Shown: one piece after another, positions 8,313 through 16,131 of the stretch | How the letters are laid out: every line of letters starts with the position of its first letter | Numbering within the stretch: the stretch's first letter is position 1 | Source: an uncultured Acidimicrobiales bacterium | GTDB taxonomy: Bacteria; Actinomycetota; Acidimicrobiia; Acidimicrobiales; SHLQ01 | Direction of reading: 5' to 3' | DNA: 37,262 nt | Assembly: GCA_938002955.1 (NCBI GenBank) | Contig: CALLAA010000082.1 | Location: forward strand, 1-37,262 | Notes under the pieces: model-generated | Seen by the model: only the letters and a program-made list of their open reading frames with translations | The model's database searches: none | Told to the model about the DNA's origin: nothing | Made by a program: the position numbers and the translations under genes

Positions 8313-9230
8313 ATGACTTCGATTAATACCGCGGGGACAGGCCCCATTGGCGATGTGAGCGACCGTTCGTTGCGGGTGTTCGCCACCGCTGCGCGGGCCG
8401 GCACCTTCACCCGCGCCTCGACAATTCTCGGCATTGGGCAACCGGCCGTCTCCCATGCTGTGCAACGGTTGGAGACCGCGCTCAACACTCGGCTGATGCA
8501 TCGGTCGCGGACCGGAGTTGAGCTCACCTCAGCGGGACAGTTGCTCCTCGACCAACTCGAACCCGCATTCGACCAAATCGACCTGGCCGTTGCACAGTTC
8601 GCGGCCGCCGAGCCGACCGCCGTCACCGTTTCGGTGTCTACCTCGTTCGCCAGCTGGTGGCTGCTCCCACGCTTACCTGACTTCAAGCGGGCACACCCAG
8701 CCATCTCCCTGCGACTCATGACAGCGGATTCCGACTTCACGACAGACCCAAACGATGTCGACCTCTGGATCCCGCTCGGGAGTATCGACCGGCCCGACCT
8801 CGACGTGGTCGAACTCTGTCGAGAAGCGCTCATTCCTGTCGCCGCGCCCGACGTTGCCGCGCACTATTCGGGCGACCCCGTATCGCTCCTCACAGCGCCA
8901 TTGCTACACCTCGAAGAGCAATACAAGTCCCGCTTCGACTGGCCGCAGTGGTTCGGCGCAAACAACATCGATGTCGTTGAGCGGCTCCCCGGCGACCGAT
9001 CGAACGACTACTCCCTCGTCGTGCAAGCTGCCCTCGACGGGCAGGGTGTAGCGCTCGGGTGGGAACACATCGTTGCCGACCTCATCGCCGACGGCCGCCT
9101 CGTTGCGATTGGCGAACCCATCGTGACCGACACGCCGTTCGTCGTGCTCAGCTCCAAACGGACACCGCTCTCCCCCAACTCTGCATCACTGCGGTCGTGG
9201 CTGGTCGACGAGCTCGCGACAACCCGATAG
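8313..9230 (+). CDS. LysR-family transcriptional regulator
   Basis: This encodes 305 residues from ATG 8313. The N-terminal winged HTH reads LRVFATAARAGTFTRASTIL then GIGQPAVSHAVQRLE, followed by the usual linker helix (LTSAGQLLLDQLEPAF). The C-terminal ~210 residues are a LysR substrate-binding domain, most like the GcvA branch (YSLVVQAALDGQGVALGWEH). A GTG at 8355 (VSDRSLRVFAT) is a plausible alternative start, because LysR proteins usually have only a few residues before the first helix; the first 14 residues would then be lost and the second 17-bp repeat would be wholly intergenic. It is divergent from the dehydrogenase-oxygenase pair, its most likely target. The inducer is unknown. Confidence 0.92.
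   Translation: MTSINTAGTGPIGDVSDRSLRVFATAARAGTFTRASTILGIGQPAVSHAVQRLETALNTRLMHRSRTGVELTSAGQLLLDQLEPAFDQIDLAVAQFAAAEPTAVTVSVSTSFASWWLLPRLPDFKRAHPAISLRLMTADSDFTTDPNDVDLWIPLGSIDRPDLDVVELCREALIPVAAPDVAAHYSGDPVSLLTAPLLHLEEQYKSRFDWPQWFGANNIDVVERLPGDRSNDYSLVVQAALDGQGVALGWEHIVADLIADGRLVAIGEPIVTDTPFVVLSSKRTPLSPNSASLRSWLVDELATTR
8333..8349 (+). repeat. 17-bp direct repeat, copy 2 (GGGGACAGGCCCCATTG)
   Basis: This is an exact second copy of the repeat at 8223-8239. With the ATG at 8313 it encodes residues of the LysR N-terminus (part of TAGTGPIG). With the alternative GTG start at 8355 it falls just upstream of the gene. That supports the later start, or implies that a repeat has been drawn into the coding region. 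Confidence 0.7.
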
Positions 9231-9235
9231 CGCGG

Positions 9236-9988
9236 TCAGCCCAACCCCAGCCGCGCCAGTCCCACAACCGAAATCGCCAACAACAACATGAGCGTGACCC
9301 GCTTGAACGCCTCCACCGACGTTCCGGCGAACGCACGCGAACCAATCAACACACCGATGATCATGAGCGGAAGCGCAAAGACGATCCGCCACGCGTAAAT
9401 CTGGTCGAGTTCGCCCCGCCACAACAGCAACGCCATCACCGCGATATCGCTCGCGAAGAAATAGGCGACGAGCGTGCCACGCATTTCGGCTGGAGCGACC
9501 CGCAAGGCGGTCATCGCCAGAACGAGCACGAGTCCCGACATTGCCGTCGCGCCGTTCACAACTCCCGCCACCACACCGACCACGAAGAACGCCGACAATG
9601 ACGCCGGGACCGACACGGTCTTACCGGCCAGCACGCCCACGGTCAGCACGGCCAACGTCACGAATGTGACCGCACGAAGCGGGTCAGCGTCAACGGTCGT
9701 CAAAATGAGCACACCGATCGGGTTGCCCACGACAGCGGCCGCCACCAACACCCCGAGCCGCCGCCAGTCGATGTCGTCCCACACACTCGATGCCTGCACA
9801 ACACTCGCAAGAACTTCGAGCCCGATCGCCAGCGAAACCGCCTCGACCGGGTCGACGAAGAACGCCATACCCGCAACCAGCACCGCAGAGAACCCAAAAC
9901 CCGAATAGCCGCGCACCACCGACGCGACGAACAAAACCATGCCCGCCCCGAGGACTTCGAACAGACCGAAGTCCAACAGCTCGGTCAT
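9236..9988 (-). CDS. TauE/SafE-family membrane permease
   Basis: This encodes 250 residues from ATG 9988. About eight hydrophobic helices are spread over the protein, arranged as two similar halves. The opening VVRGYSGFGFSAVLVAGMAFFVDPVEA and the mid-protein VVAGVVNGATAMSGLVLVLAM are the repeated G-F/G-A loops typical of the TauE/SafE family (sulfite, sulfoacetate or organosulfur-anion exporters, and uncharacterised transporters). The gene converges on the LysR gene (5-nt gap) and lies 3 nt downstream of the dienelactone-hydrolase-like gene, so it is probably the last gene of that minus-strand run. The substrate is not predictable. Confidence 0.85.
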   Translation of the reverse strand: MTELLDFGLFEVLGAGMVLFVASVVRGYSGFGFSAVLVAGMAFFVDPVEAVSLAIGLEVLASVVQASSVWDDIDWRRLGVLVAAAVVGNPIGVLILTTVDADPLRAVTFVTLAVLTVGVLAGKTVSVPASLSAFFVVGVVAGVVNGATAMSGLVLVLAMTALRVAPAEMRGTLVAYFFASDIAVMALLLWRGELDQIYAWRIVFALPLMIIGVLIGSRAFAGTSVEAFKRVTLMLLLAISVVGLARLGLG

Positions 9989-9991
9989 TGG

Positions 9992-10654
9992 TCAGTCGGT
10001 GTCGCCAGATGCCGGCTGAGCCGCACGGAGTGTGCTGGCCAAGAACTCGGTGGTTTGGCGCCACGCGACGACCTCGGCCTCGGCGTCAAACGCCGCGAGA
10101 CCATGCTCGGCAAAGCCGTCCGTCGTCCCCTCATGATGCTCGAACCGGAAATCGGCACCCGCCATCTGCAGGCTCAATCCAAGGTCGGCGACCTCGAGGT
10201 CCGAGACCATCGAATCGGTGGCCCAATGGTTGAGATAACTCGCTCGGGCACCATCCATTGGTATTGATTGAGACCCGTAGTAGGTAACGGTCGCGCCGAC
10301 CTCTTCGGTCAACCGGGCCGAGACCCAAAGCGCCCAGGACGCTCCCGAGCCATACCCGATGATGCCGACCGGGGCCGCGGCGTTCTTTTGGGCTCGCCGC
10401 AGGATGCCGATGCTGGACTGCACCAACGACGCGTTGACGTTCATGTCGGCTTCGGCGAGAGCGGTCATGGCCTCGTCCTCGTCCTCGTAAACAGCACCCG
10501 CAGCGAGGTCGGGGGCGAGCACGGTGAATCCGGCGTCGGCCAGACGGTTTGCGGTGTCTTTCACCTGCCGGTTCAGTCCCCAAAACGAATGCAGCAGGAG
10601 CACGCCTGGGCCGGGGCCAGCTTCGGGCGAAATGAAATATCCCTGGCCACTCAC
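9992..10654 (-). CDS. Dienelactone-hydrolase-like protein lacking the catalytic triad
   Basis: This encodes 220 residues from ATG 10654, which overlaps the DUF1737 stop by 4 nt. The fold is clearly the dienelactone hydrolase branch of alpha/beta hydrolases: GPGVLLLHSFWGLN near the start, FTVLAPDL, then IIGYGSGASWALW at the nucleophile elbow and a late HEGTTDGFAEH. Characterised dienelactone hydrolases have Cys in the elbow (GYCxGG), Glu in the early HExxGLN-like loop and His near the C-terminus (GHxF). Here these appear as Gly102, Ser and Asp, so no nucleophile is evident. It may be a binding or scaffold protein, or use a different mechanism. It lies in an operon with DUF1737 and the TauE permease. 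Confidence 0.82.
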   Translation of the reverse strand: MSGQGYFISPEAGPGPGVLLLHSFWGLNRQVKDTANRLADAGFTVLAPDLAAGAVYEDEDEAMTALAEADMNVNASLVQSSIGILRRAQKNAAAPVGIIGYGSGASWALWVSARLTEEVGATVTYYGSQSIPMDGARASYLNHWATDSMVSDLEVADLGLSLQMAGADFRFEHHEGTTDGFAEHGLAAFDAEAEVVAWRQTTEFLASTLRAAQPASGDTD

Positions 10655-10869
10655 GGCAGCACGACCGCCTGGGCCACGTAGGTCGTCGTGCCATCGAAGG
10701 TGATCGCCGGGGAACCGTGTAGCTCATAGCCCTCGGCGAGGGCATCGGAGACACGTTGGCAGAACGCTTCGGTATCGGGCCCGGTCAGCAGCCGATACCG
10801 CAGTCGCCCGTCGGCGCCGCTGGCAGAAGCCCCGTCCTGCACGTCCTGTGGGCTTTGGGTGTCGCTCAT
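10651..10869 (-). CDS. DUF1737-domain protein
   Basis: This encodes 72 residues from the ATG at 10869 (MSDTQSPQDVQDGASASG). In-frame ATGs farther upstream would run into the divergent rhodanese gene. After a ~20-residue low-complexity start, the body YRLLTGPDTEAFCQRVSDAL plus AEGYELHGSPAITFDG and AQAVVLP matches my memory of the small DUF1737 domain, in which a protein of unknown function ends in a hydrophobic strand. Its stop overlaps the start of the dienelactone-hydrolase-like gene (ATGA). Only 47 bp separate it from the divergent rhodanese gene, so both promoters must share that short space. Confidence 0.8.
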   Translation of the reverse strand: MSDTQSPQDVQDGASASGADGRLRYRLLTGPDTEAFCQRVSDALAEGYELHGSPAITFDGTTTYVAQAVVLP

Positions 10870-10916
10870 ATCACTCACGGTTACACGGTATCGGGCAACG
10901 TCCATAGACTCTTCAC

Positions 10917-11312
10917 ATGGCATACGCAGGAGACCTCTCACCGACCGACGCCCATCAGTTGTTGATGGACCGCTCTAACGCAATCCTGCTCGACTGTCGG
11001 ACCCAAGCCGAGTGGACCTTTGTTGGCATCCCGGTCATGGACAACAGCCGATTCGTCGAATGGACGACGTGGCCCGAGGGCACCCACAACGCCGACTTCA
11101 TTCGCGAGGTCGCCGGTGGTCTCGAGCCGTCGCAGCCAATCGTCGTGATCTGCCGAACCGGAGGCCGTTCCGAAGCAGCCGCGCACGCATTGACCGACGC
11201 TGGCTTTACCGAGGTGTACAACGTGCTCGACGGATTCGAAGGACACACCGACGCCGAAGGTCACCGCACCGGTGGCTGGCGCGGCGCGGGCCTGCCCTGG
11301 CGTCAGGGCTAA
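10917..11312 (+). CDS. Rhodanese-domain sulfurtransferase
   Basis: This encodes 131 residues, a single rhodanese domain: DAHQLLMDRSNAILLDCRT at the start and the catalytic loop VICRTGGRS with Cys79 as the persulfide-forming residue. The C-terminal WRGAGLPWRQG is a usual ending of the bacterial single-domain form. The stop is 3 nt before the metZ start, so the two are co-transcribed. Rhodanese-like proteins carry sulfane sulfur; next to a sulfhydrylase the obvious idea is delivery or detoxification of sulfide-equivalent sulfur during homocysteine synthesis, but the sequence does not prove it. Confidence 0.93.
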   Translation: MAYAGDLSPTDAHQLLMDRSNAILLDCRTQAEWTFVGIPVMDNSRFVEWTTWPEGTHNADFIREVAGGLEPSQPIVVICRTGGRSEAAAHALTDAGFTEVYNVLDGFEGHTDAEGHRTGGWRGAGLPWRQG

Positions 11313-11315
11313 CCC

Positions 11316-12494
11316 GTGGATGAGTTCACCGCCGAAGCAACGATTCTGGCCCGCGGCGGGCTGACCCGTACCGGCTTTCATGAAACCGCTGAGGCCATCT
11401 TTCCGACCTCAGGCTATGTCTATGGCTCGGCGGCCGAAGCCGAGGCAGCCTTCGCTGGCGATGCCGACCGCTTCATCTATTCCCGCTATGGAAACCCCAC
11501 GGTCGCAATGTTCGAGGAACGGTTGCGTCTGCTCGAAGGTGCCGAGGCGTGCATGGCGACCGCGAGTGGCATGGCGGCGGTGTTCGCATCGCTCGCCTCG
11601 TATCTGAGCGCCGGCGACCGGGTGGTTGCCTCACGTGCGCTGTTCGGCTCGTGCAGCGTGATCCTCACCGAGATCCTCCCCCGGCTCGGCATCGAATCGG
11701 TGTTGGTCGATGGACAGGACCTCGATCAGTGGGCCGACGCGCTCAAAACACCGACACGGGCGGTGTTCCTCGAGTCGCCATCAAATCCTGGCCTGCAGAT
11801 CGTTGATGTCTCCGCCGTGAGCAAAGTCGCACACGCTGCCGGCGCTCTCGTCATCATCGACAACGTCTTTGCAACGCCAGTCCTCCAAAAACCGCTCGAA
11901 CTCGGCGCAGACGTCGTCGTGTACTCGGCCACCAAGCACATCGACGGCCAGGGTCGAGTCCTCGGAGGAGCCGTGCTGTCAAGCCAGCAATACCTCGACG
12001 ACCACCTCATGCCGTTCTTGCGCCACACCGGACCGTCGATGAGCCCGTTCAACGCCTGGACGCTCGTCAAAGGCCTCGAAACGCTGCGACTTCGTGTCGA
12101 CGCATCGTGCGCCAGCGCCTCGTTGTTGGCGAGCAAGCTCGATGGCCACACCAAACTCTCCGACATGCGCTACCCGGGCCACCCATCGCACCCGCAGTTC
12201 GACCTGGCCATGAGCCAGATGTCCAAGGGCGGCACGGTGCTCGCGATCGAGATCGATGGAGGCAAGGACGAAACGTTCCGCTTCCTCGACGCCCTCTCGT
12301 TGTTCGACATCTCGAACAACTTGGGCGACTCGAAGAGCCTTGCGACGCACCCGGCAACAACGACACATCGTCGACTCGGCGAAGACGGTCGCGCTGCGGT
12401 GGGCATTGGCGAATCGATGGTCCGGCTCTCCGTCGGGCTCGAAGACGGCGAAGAACTCCTCGCCGACATCCTGACGGCCCTCGAATCCGTCTAA
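11316..12494 (+). CDS. metZ: O-succinylhomoserine sulfhydrylase (Cys/Met metabolism PLP enzyme)
   Basis: This encodes 392 residues from a GTG at 11316 (VDEFTAEATILARGG). It belongs to the Cys/Met-metabolism PLP family: FIYSRYGNPTVAMFEERL near the N-terminus, EACMATASGMAAVF for cofactor phosphate binding, IIDNVFATP, and the PLP lysine in VVYSATKHIDGQGR. The last motif with DGQGR, and the GDSKSLATHPATTTH segment, favour MetZ over MetB or gamma-lyases. MetZ replaces the activating group of O-succinylhomoserine with sulfide to form homocysteine in the cytosol. It follows the rhodanese gene by 3 nt. A large palindrome follows the gene. Confidence 0.9.
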   Translation: MDEFTAEATILARGGLTRTGFHETAEAIFPTSGYVYGSAAEAEAAFAGDADRFIYSRYGNPTVAMFEERLRLLEGAEACMATASGMAAVFASLASYLSAGDRVVASRALFGSCSVILTEILPRLGIESVLVDGQDLDQWADALKTPTRAVFLESPSNPGLQIVDVSAVSKVAHAAGALVIIDNVFATPVLQKPLELGADVVVYSATKHIDGQGRVLGGAVLSSQQYLDDHLMPFLRHTGPSMSPFNAWTLVKGLETLRLRVDASCASASLLASKLDGHTKLSDMRYPGHPSHPQFDLAMSQMSKGGTVLAIEIDGGKDETFRFLDALSLFDISNNLGDSKSLATHPATTTHRRLGEDGRAAVGIGESMVRLSVGLEDGEELLADILTALESV

Positions 12495-12499
12495 CCCGA

Positions 12500-12548
12500 G
12501 ATTTGTACAGAATTTGGACCCTCCTGGGTTCCAAATCCTGTACAAATC
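12500..12548. repeat. Long imperfect palindrome between metZ and greA
   Basis: The arms are 22-23 bp: the left starts GATTTGTACAGAATTTGG and the right ends CCAAATCCTGTACAAATC, with a TCCT loop, one mismatch and one bulged base. In RNA it would form a very stable hairpin, but no U-tract follows on either side, so it is not a standard intrinsic terminator. The AT-rich arms contrast with the GC-rich host DNA, suggesting a REP- or MITE-like inserted element. It could still end or insulate metZ transcription. Confidence 0.75.
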
Positions 12549-12592
12549 CTGGGCGTCGGTAGGCGGGTGCTGGTTCGCGGTATTGTGAACCA

Positions 12593-13060
12593 ATGGCTTC
12601 CAGCAAAGAACTCTCTCAAGAGACATACGACCGTCTCCACGCAGAGCACCTCGACCTCACCACCCGGGGCCGTATCGACATTGCCCGCAAGATCGAAACC
12701 GCCCGAGAACTGGGTGACCTCTCCGAGAATGGCGACTATCACGCCGCAAAAGAAGAGCAGGGCAAGATGGAAGGCCGGATCATGTTCCTGGCCAAAACGC
12801 TCGAAGAAGCCGTGATCGTCGAAGCCCAAAACGACGGGACCGTGCAGACCGGCAGCGTCGTCGAACTTCGCTACGAAGGCGACGACGACACCGAAAAGTT
12901 CCTGTACGGATCGATCGAAGAGCGCCAAGAAGGCATGGACAACCTGTCCCCTGGCTCGCCGTTGGGCGTTGCTTTGCTCGGCGCAAAGGCCGGCGACATG
13001 GTGTCGTTCGAAACCCCTGCGGGCGGTTCGCTGTCCGTTGAGGTGGTCAGCGTCGGGTGA
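12593..13060 (+). CDS. greA: Transcription elongation factor GreA
   Basis: This encodes 155 residues from ATG 12593. The N-terminal coiled coil includes the conserved tip region ARELGDLSENGDYHAAKEEQ, whose acidic residues act in RNA polymerase's secondary channel to stimulate cleavage of backtracked RNA. The C-terminal FKBP-like domain includes GSVVELRYEGDD, SPLGVALLGAKAGDMVSFE and a final LSVEVVSV. Length and motif order match GreA. It starts 45 bp after the palindrome and its stop overlaps the GTG of the hydrolase gene (GTGA). Confidence 0.96.
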   Translation: MASSKELSQETYDRLHAEHLDLTTRGRIDIARKIETARELGDLSENGDYHAAKEEQGKMEGRIMFLAKTLEEAVIVEAQNDGTVQTGSVVELRYEGDDDTEKFLYGSIEERQEGMDNLSPGSPLGVALLGAKAGDMVSFETPAGGSLSVEVVSVG

Positions 13061-13956
13061 CCCCAGCAGCGCATCCTCGCCGTGGGCTTCCGAGCCCGAC
13101 GCGGATTGCGCTGCCCGAACGCGGTGCAACGAGCGTCTGGGACTCGGGCCCTCCCACCGAATCCACCCGTGCGCCACTGCTGCTGCTGCACGGCTGGAAC
13201 ATCGACGCCCCGGCGAACTTCGGATACGCCTTCGACGCCCTGTCCGTCGATCGGCGCGTCGTGATGTTCGACCAACATGGCCACGGCGAAGGAGTCCGAC
13301 CAACGAGCCGATTCACCCTCGACGACGCTGCGGCCGATGCGATTGCGGTCCTCGACCAGCTCGATATCCATCGGGCGGTCATCGTTGGCTACAGCATGGG
13401 TGGAGCGATCGCCCAGCTCGTCGCCCGCCGCGCTCCACACCGATGTGCAGGCGCGATCCTGATGGCGACCGCCGATCGCTTCTGCGACTCGCGACGAGAC
13501 CAGCGCCAGTTCGCCGTGTTCCACAGAGGCGCACGGGTCCTCGACGCCCTGCCTGCTCCCGCCCGGGATCGGGCATTCGACCGCATCGCTGGCGCGGCGT
13601 GCAAAAAGTATCCGGACTGGGTTCTCGAAACCGTCAAACAGGCTGACCCCGTCGCACTTCTCGACGCCGCCGCTTCGCTCGGCACATTCGACTCCACCGA
13701 ATGGAGCGGGGCACTGACACCACCGGTTGCGTTCGTGTACACCTCGCGCGACAGCGTGGTGCCCCCACGGCGACAGATCAGACTCGCGAACGCCCTTGGG
13801 GTTGTGCATATGCACTCCGTCGATGCCGACCACGATCTGCCGATTCGTGACGACCCCCGATTCGCTCGTGCGATCCTCAAAACCGTCGCCGCCATCGACC
13901 AGAGCCACGATGCAACATCGCCGTGGTTACCCAGCACCGTCGACGCTGCTCACTAG
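13057..13956 (+). CDS. Alpha/beta hydrolase
   Basis: This encodes 299 residues from a GTG at 13057 that overlaps the greA stop. It is a classical alpha/beta hydrolase: oxyanion region LLLLHGWNIDAP, FDQHGHGEGVRP, nucleophile Ser in VIVGYSMGGAIAQLV, the Asp-bearing FVYTSRDSVVPP and the catalytic His in SVDADHDLPIRDD. The residues between (RFCDSRRDQRQFAVFHRG onward) form a cap domain. No signal peptide is seen, so it should be cytosolic. Its substrate is unknown; relatives include esterases and haloalkane- or lactone-type hydrolases. It is coupled with greA upstream and the lipoprotein 10 nt downstream. Confidence 0.9.
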   Translation: MTPAAHPRRGLPSPTRIALPERGATSVWDSGPPTESTRAPLLLLHGWNIDAPANFGYAFDALSVDRRVVMFDQHGHGEGVRPTSRFTLDDAAADAIAVLDQLDIHRAVIVGYSMGGAIAQLVARRAPHRCAGAILMATADRFCDSRRDQRQFAVFHRGARVLDALPAPARDRAFDRIAGAACKKYPDWVLETVKQADPVALLDAAASLGTFDSTEWSGALTPPVAFVYTSRDSVVPPRRQIRLANALGVVHMHSVDADHDLPIRDDPRFARAILKTVAAIDQSHDATSPWLPSTVDAAH

Positions 13957-13966
13957 TCTCTCTCCT

Positions 13967-15274
13967 GTGCCCCGAAGACTCCCCGCCCTCGCGCTCGTAT
14001 GCGCAGTCACGCTCGGCGCACTCAGTGCGTGTGCGGCGAAAGAGGGCGATGACATTGGTTCGCCGATCTTCAACGGCACAACGCCCGACGGGCAAACGGT
14101 AGACCCACCGCGCACAACCCTGCCGATCCCAACGATCGACGCCATTCGCGTTCCCCTCGACTCGTTCTCGATCCAAGGCGCCGTCGACATAGCCGAACCC
14201 GGAGATCTCATCCTGATCGACCCGGGGGTCTACACCGAAGAGGTCATCGTACGGACGAACGACATCGTGATCCGCGGTCGCGATCGAAACACCGTCTTTA
14301 TCGATGGAGTCCATTCGCTGAACGACGGCGTCACCGTTCTGGCAGATGGTGTCGCACTCGAGAACCTCACCGTGCGCAACTACCTCAACGATGGGGTCTC
14401 CGTAGGAACCGGTGACGATGTCGTTCCGGTCAACCGCTTCCGTGCATTCCACGTCACCACGTCGAACACGGGGGCAAATGGCATTGCACTCCGCAACGTC
14501 ACCAACGCCGAGATCCGCCAGGGGTGGCTGAGCGGCCATGCCGGATCCGGGGTGCTCGTCACCGACTGCACGCAGTGCAACACGCTGATCACCACCACCC
14601 TCGCCCAGTACTCGGCCCGAGGCTTCTCGGTCGTCGGCGCGTCCGAAGGTGTCGCGATCTTCTCGTCGACGAGTCAGAACAACCGGGTCGGGATCATGGT
14701 CGAGGACAGTCCCCGCCAACCAACCACGGGCGCCCTAATCGCCGCAAACCTGGTGCTCAACAACGGGTTCACGTCGACGCCGAGCGCTGACCCCTCAGAT
14801 GACCGAAGCTTTGGCGTCGGCATTCACGTCGGCGGCACGCTGAGCACCGAGGTCACGGCCAATCGCATTCGGGCGAACACTCGAACCGGCATCTTGCTGT
14901 CGACGAACAACGCCGGCACCTCGGGCGACCCAATCGCTCCGGTCGTCCAACGCAACGTCGTCGAAGCACACCCCGAGGCCGACATTGTGCTGGCGTTTGG
15001 TGACCGGATCGTCGATCCAAGCACGTGCGTACTCGACAACGGGACAGCCGTGATTGGCCCACCGGGAGCTGCCGAGGCCGCAGCGTGCTCGGACACGAAT
15101 GTCGCTCCACCCGAGTTTGTTTGGGAGGGCGAGCCTCGCTCGACGATTCCCTACGCAAACGGACCGGTGCCGCCGACGATCGATGGCTTGGTCGAGCCCG
15201 ACTCGATTCTGCCTCAGCCTGCTGGTCCAGTCATGCTCCCGAACCCCGCTACAGCTGCGGTCCCCGAGGGTTAA
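13967..15274 (+). CDS. Lipoprotein with right-handed parallel beta-helix
   Basis: This encodes 435 residues starting at a GTG (13967), 10 nt after the hydrolase stop. The frame is open upstream, but that part is inside the hydrolase gene. The start VPRRLPALALVCAVTLGALS plus AC is a lipoprotein signal with lipobox LSAC. After a disordered P/T-rich linker, IQGAVDIAEPGDLILIDPGV then YTEEVIV is the usual opening of a NosD/pectate-lyase-like beta-helix. Repeating Asn- and Gly-rich turns follow (NGIALRNVTNAEIR, GVLVTDCTQCNTLI, VGIMVEDS). Such proteins bind or cleave polysaccharides or act as surface scaffolds. No catalytic residues can be assigned. Its stop overlaps the convergent gene at TTAA. Confidence 0.85.
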   Translation: MPRRLPALALVCAVTLGALSACAAKEGDDIGSPIFNGTTPDGQTVDPPRTTLPIPTIDAIRVPLDSFSIQGAVDIAEPGDLILIDPGVYTEEVIVRTNDIVIRGRDRNTVFIDGVHSLNDGVTVLADGVALENLTVRNYLNDGVSVGTGDDVVPVNRFRAFHVTTSNTGANGIALRNVTNAEIRQGWLSGHAGSGVLVTDCTQCNTLITTTLAQYSARGFSVVGASEGVAIFSSTSQNNRVGIMVEDSPRQPTTGALIAANLVLNNGFTSTPSADPSDDRSFGVGIHVGGTLSTEVTANRIRANTRTGILLSTNNAGTSGDPIAPVVQRNVVEAHPEADIVLAFGDRIVDPSTCVLDNGTAVIGPPGAAEAAACSDTNVAPPEFVWEGEPRSTIPYANGPVPPTIDGLVEPDSILPQPAGPVMLPNPATAAVPEG

Positions 15275-16035
15275 GCCTCCGACTCGTCCTCGGCTGCTTG
15301 TTCGGCGCGGCGGGCGGCCCGTTGCGCTGCGTTGGCCTTTGCTTGTGCTGGCCCCTCGATCGTAACGATCATGAACAGCACGATCATGAGGATCGACGAG
15401 CCGACGACCCACCACCACCAGCGAAGGGCTGGTCTCTCGGTTGTCCATACGACGCGAAACTCGTCGGGGACGTCGCCGTCCATGTACCAAACGACGACGC
15501 GCCCTTGGATCTTGTCGCCGTTGTGCTCGACGACCAGGTCTGGAGTGGTGATTCGGAACTCGGCTGGTTCCCAACGTGAGAAGCGTCGCTGCTCGACGAT
15601 CGCTGGGTCGGTGGATGCGTCGAGCGCTGTTGCTGGAGTGTTGGCTGGAGAGAAGATGGCCTCGGTGCGCACGTCGTCAAGGGTGGAGATCTGCCCGCCG
15701 GATACGAGCACGCTCGAGAACTCGTCCGCGGTGCCCGACCACAATGCGTCGATGACACGCCGATCAGCCTCGCCGGTGCCGACCAGACTCACGCGGTTCG
15801 GATCGAGCTCGAAGTCGAATGGGAGCTCGCTGATCTCCCCGGTCCGAACGGCGTCGTCGATGACCCCGCATGGGTCTCCACCCCAGATAGCTTGCTGCAG
15901 TTCGTCGGTGCAAACAACGGTCGCGCGTGCGGCGAACTCGACCGTTCCGTCTCGTTGCACGCGAGCCTCTTCGATGTAGCCATCGCAGGCGGACAGCGAA
16001 AGCGCTGCAAGGACGAAAAGAAACAAACGACGCAT
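15271..16035 (-). CDS. Membrane-anchored lipoprotein, possibly LppM-like
   Basis: This encodes 254 residues from ATG 16035 (MRRLFLFVLAALSLSACDG). The short signal ends in lipobox LSAC. The outside part (GYIEEARVQRDGTVEFAARA) is a beta-rich domain of about 190 residues. A tryptophan-rich transmembrane helix near residue 210 (RWWWWVVGSSILMIVLFMIV) leads to an Ala/Arg/Glu-rich cytosolic tail. Lipobox, DG-rich domain and C-terminal helix recall the LppM/DUF3153 architecture of actinobacteria, but the match is from layout, not from a firm motif. The frame extends upstream over the riboswitch region; that extension is rejected because it has no lipoprotein signal. It converges with the beta-helix lipoprotein. 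Confidence 0.75.
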   Translation of the reverse strand: MRRLFLFVLAALSLSACDGYIEEARVQRDGTVEFAARATVVCTDELQQAIWGGDPCGVIDDAVRTGEISELPFDFELDPNRVSLVGTGEADRRVIDALWSGTADEFSSVLVSGGQISTLDDVRTEAIFSPANTPATALDASTDPAIVEQRRFSRWEPAEFRITTPDLVVEHNGDKIQGRVVVWYMDGDVPDEFRVVWTTERPALRWWWWVVGSSILMIVLFMIVTIEGPAQAKANAAQRAARRAEQAAEDESEA

Positions 16036-16131
16036 GGACTGGAGTGTTCCACGACCACCGCCAAAATGTCGGACTTTGGTCGGTGACTGATGACCGATCT
16101 GGTTATCCCAATTCGATGGCCGCAGCACGTT

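Noticed and set aside
12500-12548. Intrinsic terminator of metZ
   Set aside because: No U-tract follows and the stem is much longer and more AT-rich than normal terminators; kept as a palindromic repeat.
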